Made by a program: the position numbers and the translations under genes. 64,000 nt of DNA from positions 1 through 64,000 of the forward strand of contig JBCBGM010000003.1 in the NCBI GenBank assembly GCA_038526735.1, read 5' to 3'. Positions 63,322-64,000 of this stretch are shown in pieces (the first letter of the stretch is position 1; each line of letters starts with the position of its first letter). The DNA comes from Rubricella sp038526735 (GTDB lineage Bacteria > Pseudomonadota > Alphaproteobacteria > Rhodobacterales > Rhodobacteraceae). The notes beneath the pieces are model-generated. The model saw only the letters and a list, made by a program, of their open reading frames with translations, did no database searches and was not told the origin of the DNA.

Positions 63322-64000
63322 CTAAGTGTACCCTGCCTCTGTGAGTAAACGCAGAACGGCCCAGTTCCAACCCGTTGGCCCCGCATCCTCGGTTCGAATG
63401 ATGGTGCCCGCGCGCTCTCCGGCGAGGGGTGGGATGCTCTGGGCGCGCGCGTTTTGGACGATCACGCCGAGGTCTGCCGCCTCCAGCATTTCCACGTCAT
63501 TGGGCGCGTCGCCCAGTGCCAGACTGCGTTCTGCGTTGAGTTGAGACATCACCGTTTGCATCTGGTCCGCCTTGGTTTTGCCGAAGGAGAGGGTCAGAAA
63601 CCGGCCTCCCCGGCGGGCGGATATGCCACGCTCTGCGAGAGCAGCGAGAAACGCCTGGAGGTCGTCTGGCGACCCTTCCCACAGCCCCGGCTCCGAGAAC
63701 TGCCGATCCGCGGCGCGCGCAGCGGCGTCAGCAGGCAGCCCCGTCGCCTGAACAATTCCAGCAGTCCCCAGATCGCCAAAACCGACGAAGCCCGAGCGGA
63801 GCGTCTCGGGCAACTCCGCCAGTGCTTCTCTGATCCGGGCATAGTTGTTCGACTCAGCCAACGGCATGCCTGGCACAAACAGCCCTGCTCCATTCTCAAC
63901 GATTGCGGGCGCGGTTAGGCCAAGCTCCTGATGCAGCGCCTGCACCTCCGCCGCCGTCTTGCTGCTGGCGAGAACGAGCGGCAACCCATGCCGTGCGATC
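63322..64000 (-). CDS. HAD-family phosphatase, mannosyl/glucosyl-3-phosphoglycerate phosphatase type (5' end outside window)
   Basis: The frame is open to the right edge (residues IARHG precede the TTG at 63984, which is not the true start), so the N-terminal Asp motif of the HAD fold lies outside. Visible: motif II region LVLASSKTAAEV, cap domain, Lys in LSFGKTKADQM and the metal-binding GDAPNDVEMLE. This fits MPGP-type phosphatases that remove phosphate from glucosyl- or mannosyl-3-phosphoglycerate, the step following the GpgS-like gene. Confidence 0.85.
   Translation of the reverse strand, partial: IARHGLPLVLASSKTAAEVQALHQELGLTAPAIVENGAGLFVPGMPLAESNNYARIREALAELPETLRSGFVGFGDLGTAGIVQATGLPADAAARAADRQFSEPGLWEGSPDDLQAFLAALAERGISARRGGRFLTLSFGKTKADQMQTVMSQLNAERSLALGDAPNDVEMLEAADLGVIVQNARAQSIPPLAGERAGTIIRTEDAGPTGWNWAVLRLLTEAGYT

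Overview
The window looks like a chromosomal segment of a GC-rich marine alphaproteobacterium, most likely Rhodobacterales (Roseobacter-like). This is inferred from gene neighbourhoods (gpmI-envC-ctpA-rppH; MoxR-DUF58-DUF4159; an AcnB-type aconitase of 930 residues), codon use, and compatible-solute and sulfur genes. No phage or plasmid backbone is visible. The only mobile trace is a decayed IS6-family transposase next to a tRNA-Gln. Both window edges cut genes.

Region 1-7683 is a type I secretion cassette. It holds a very large RTX-like protein (5' end off the window), two small paralogous proteins, an ABC exporter with a cysteine-less C39-like domain, and a membrane-fusion protein (HlyD) fused to an N-terminal cyclic-nucleotide-binding-like domain. 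The repeat array alternates canonical RTX nonapeptides with a GGGQxNxMx nonapeptide. It is the most unusual locus here.

8043-12569 is a sulfide/persulfide and sulfur-oxyanion cassette (Crp/Fnr regulator, DUF2892, split YeeE/YedE, persulfide-dioxygenase-like MBL enzyme, SulP). 13171-16544 is a periplasmic molybdenum hydroxylase pair with a divergent TetR regulator. 16594-19702 is an arsenate resistance operon (ArsR-ArsC fusion, GAPDH, ArsJ), followed by a divergent phytase-esterase-like secreted protein with a possible Pho box.

22045-22726 holds the IS remnant and tRNA-Gln. 22860-32356 carries Fe-ADH, ilvD, a PhzF protein, a lipoprotein, Rhodobacterales hypotheticals, and a ligase-associated exonuclease plus ATP-dependent DNA ligase split by a strictosidine-synthase-like gene. 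32419-36815 is gpmI-envC-ctpA-rppH. 37495-44264 is MoxR-DUF58-DUF4159 and a partner. 44454-46241 is a second, orphan RTX protein. 46372-47556 is ectoine hydrolase-like (DoeA).

47662-52208 is a sensory operon: a FIST-domain protein (the family that includes the NO sensor NosP), a GAF-LOV-PAS hybrid histidine kinase with an intact LOV cysteine motif, and a LuxR-type response regulator. A DUF3179 protein follows. 53698-57100 (minus strand) is a cobalamin-riboswitch-controlled ABC importer with a small unknown ORF. Then come acnB and a glucosylglycerate locus: a GH13_18 phosphorylase convergent with GpgS-like and HAD phosphatase genes, the last cut by the right edge.
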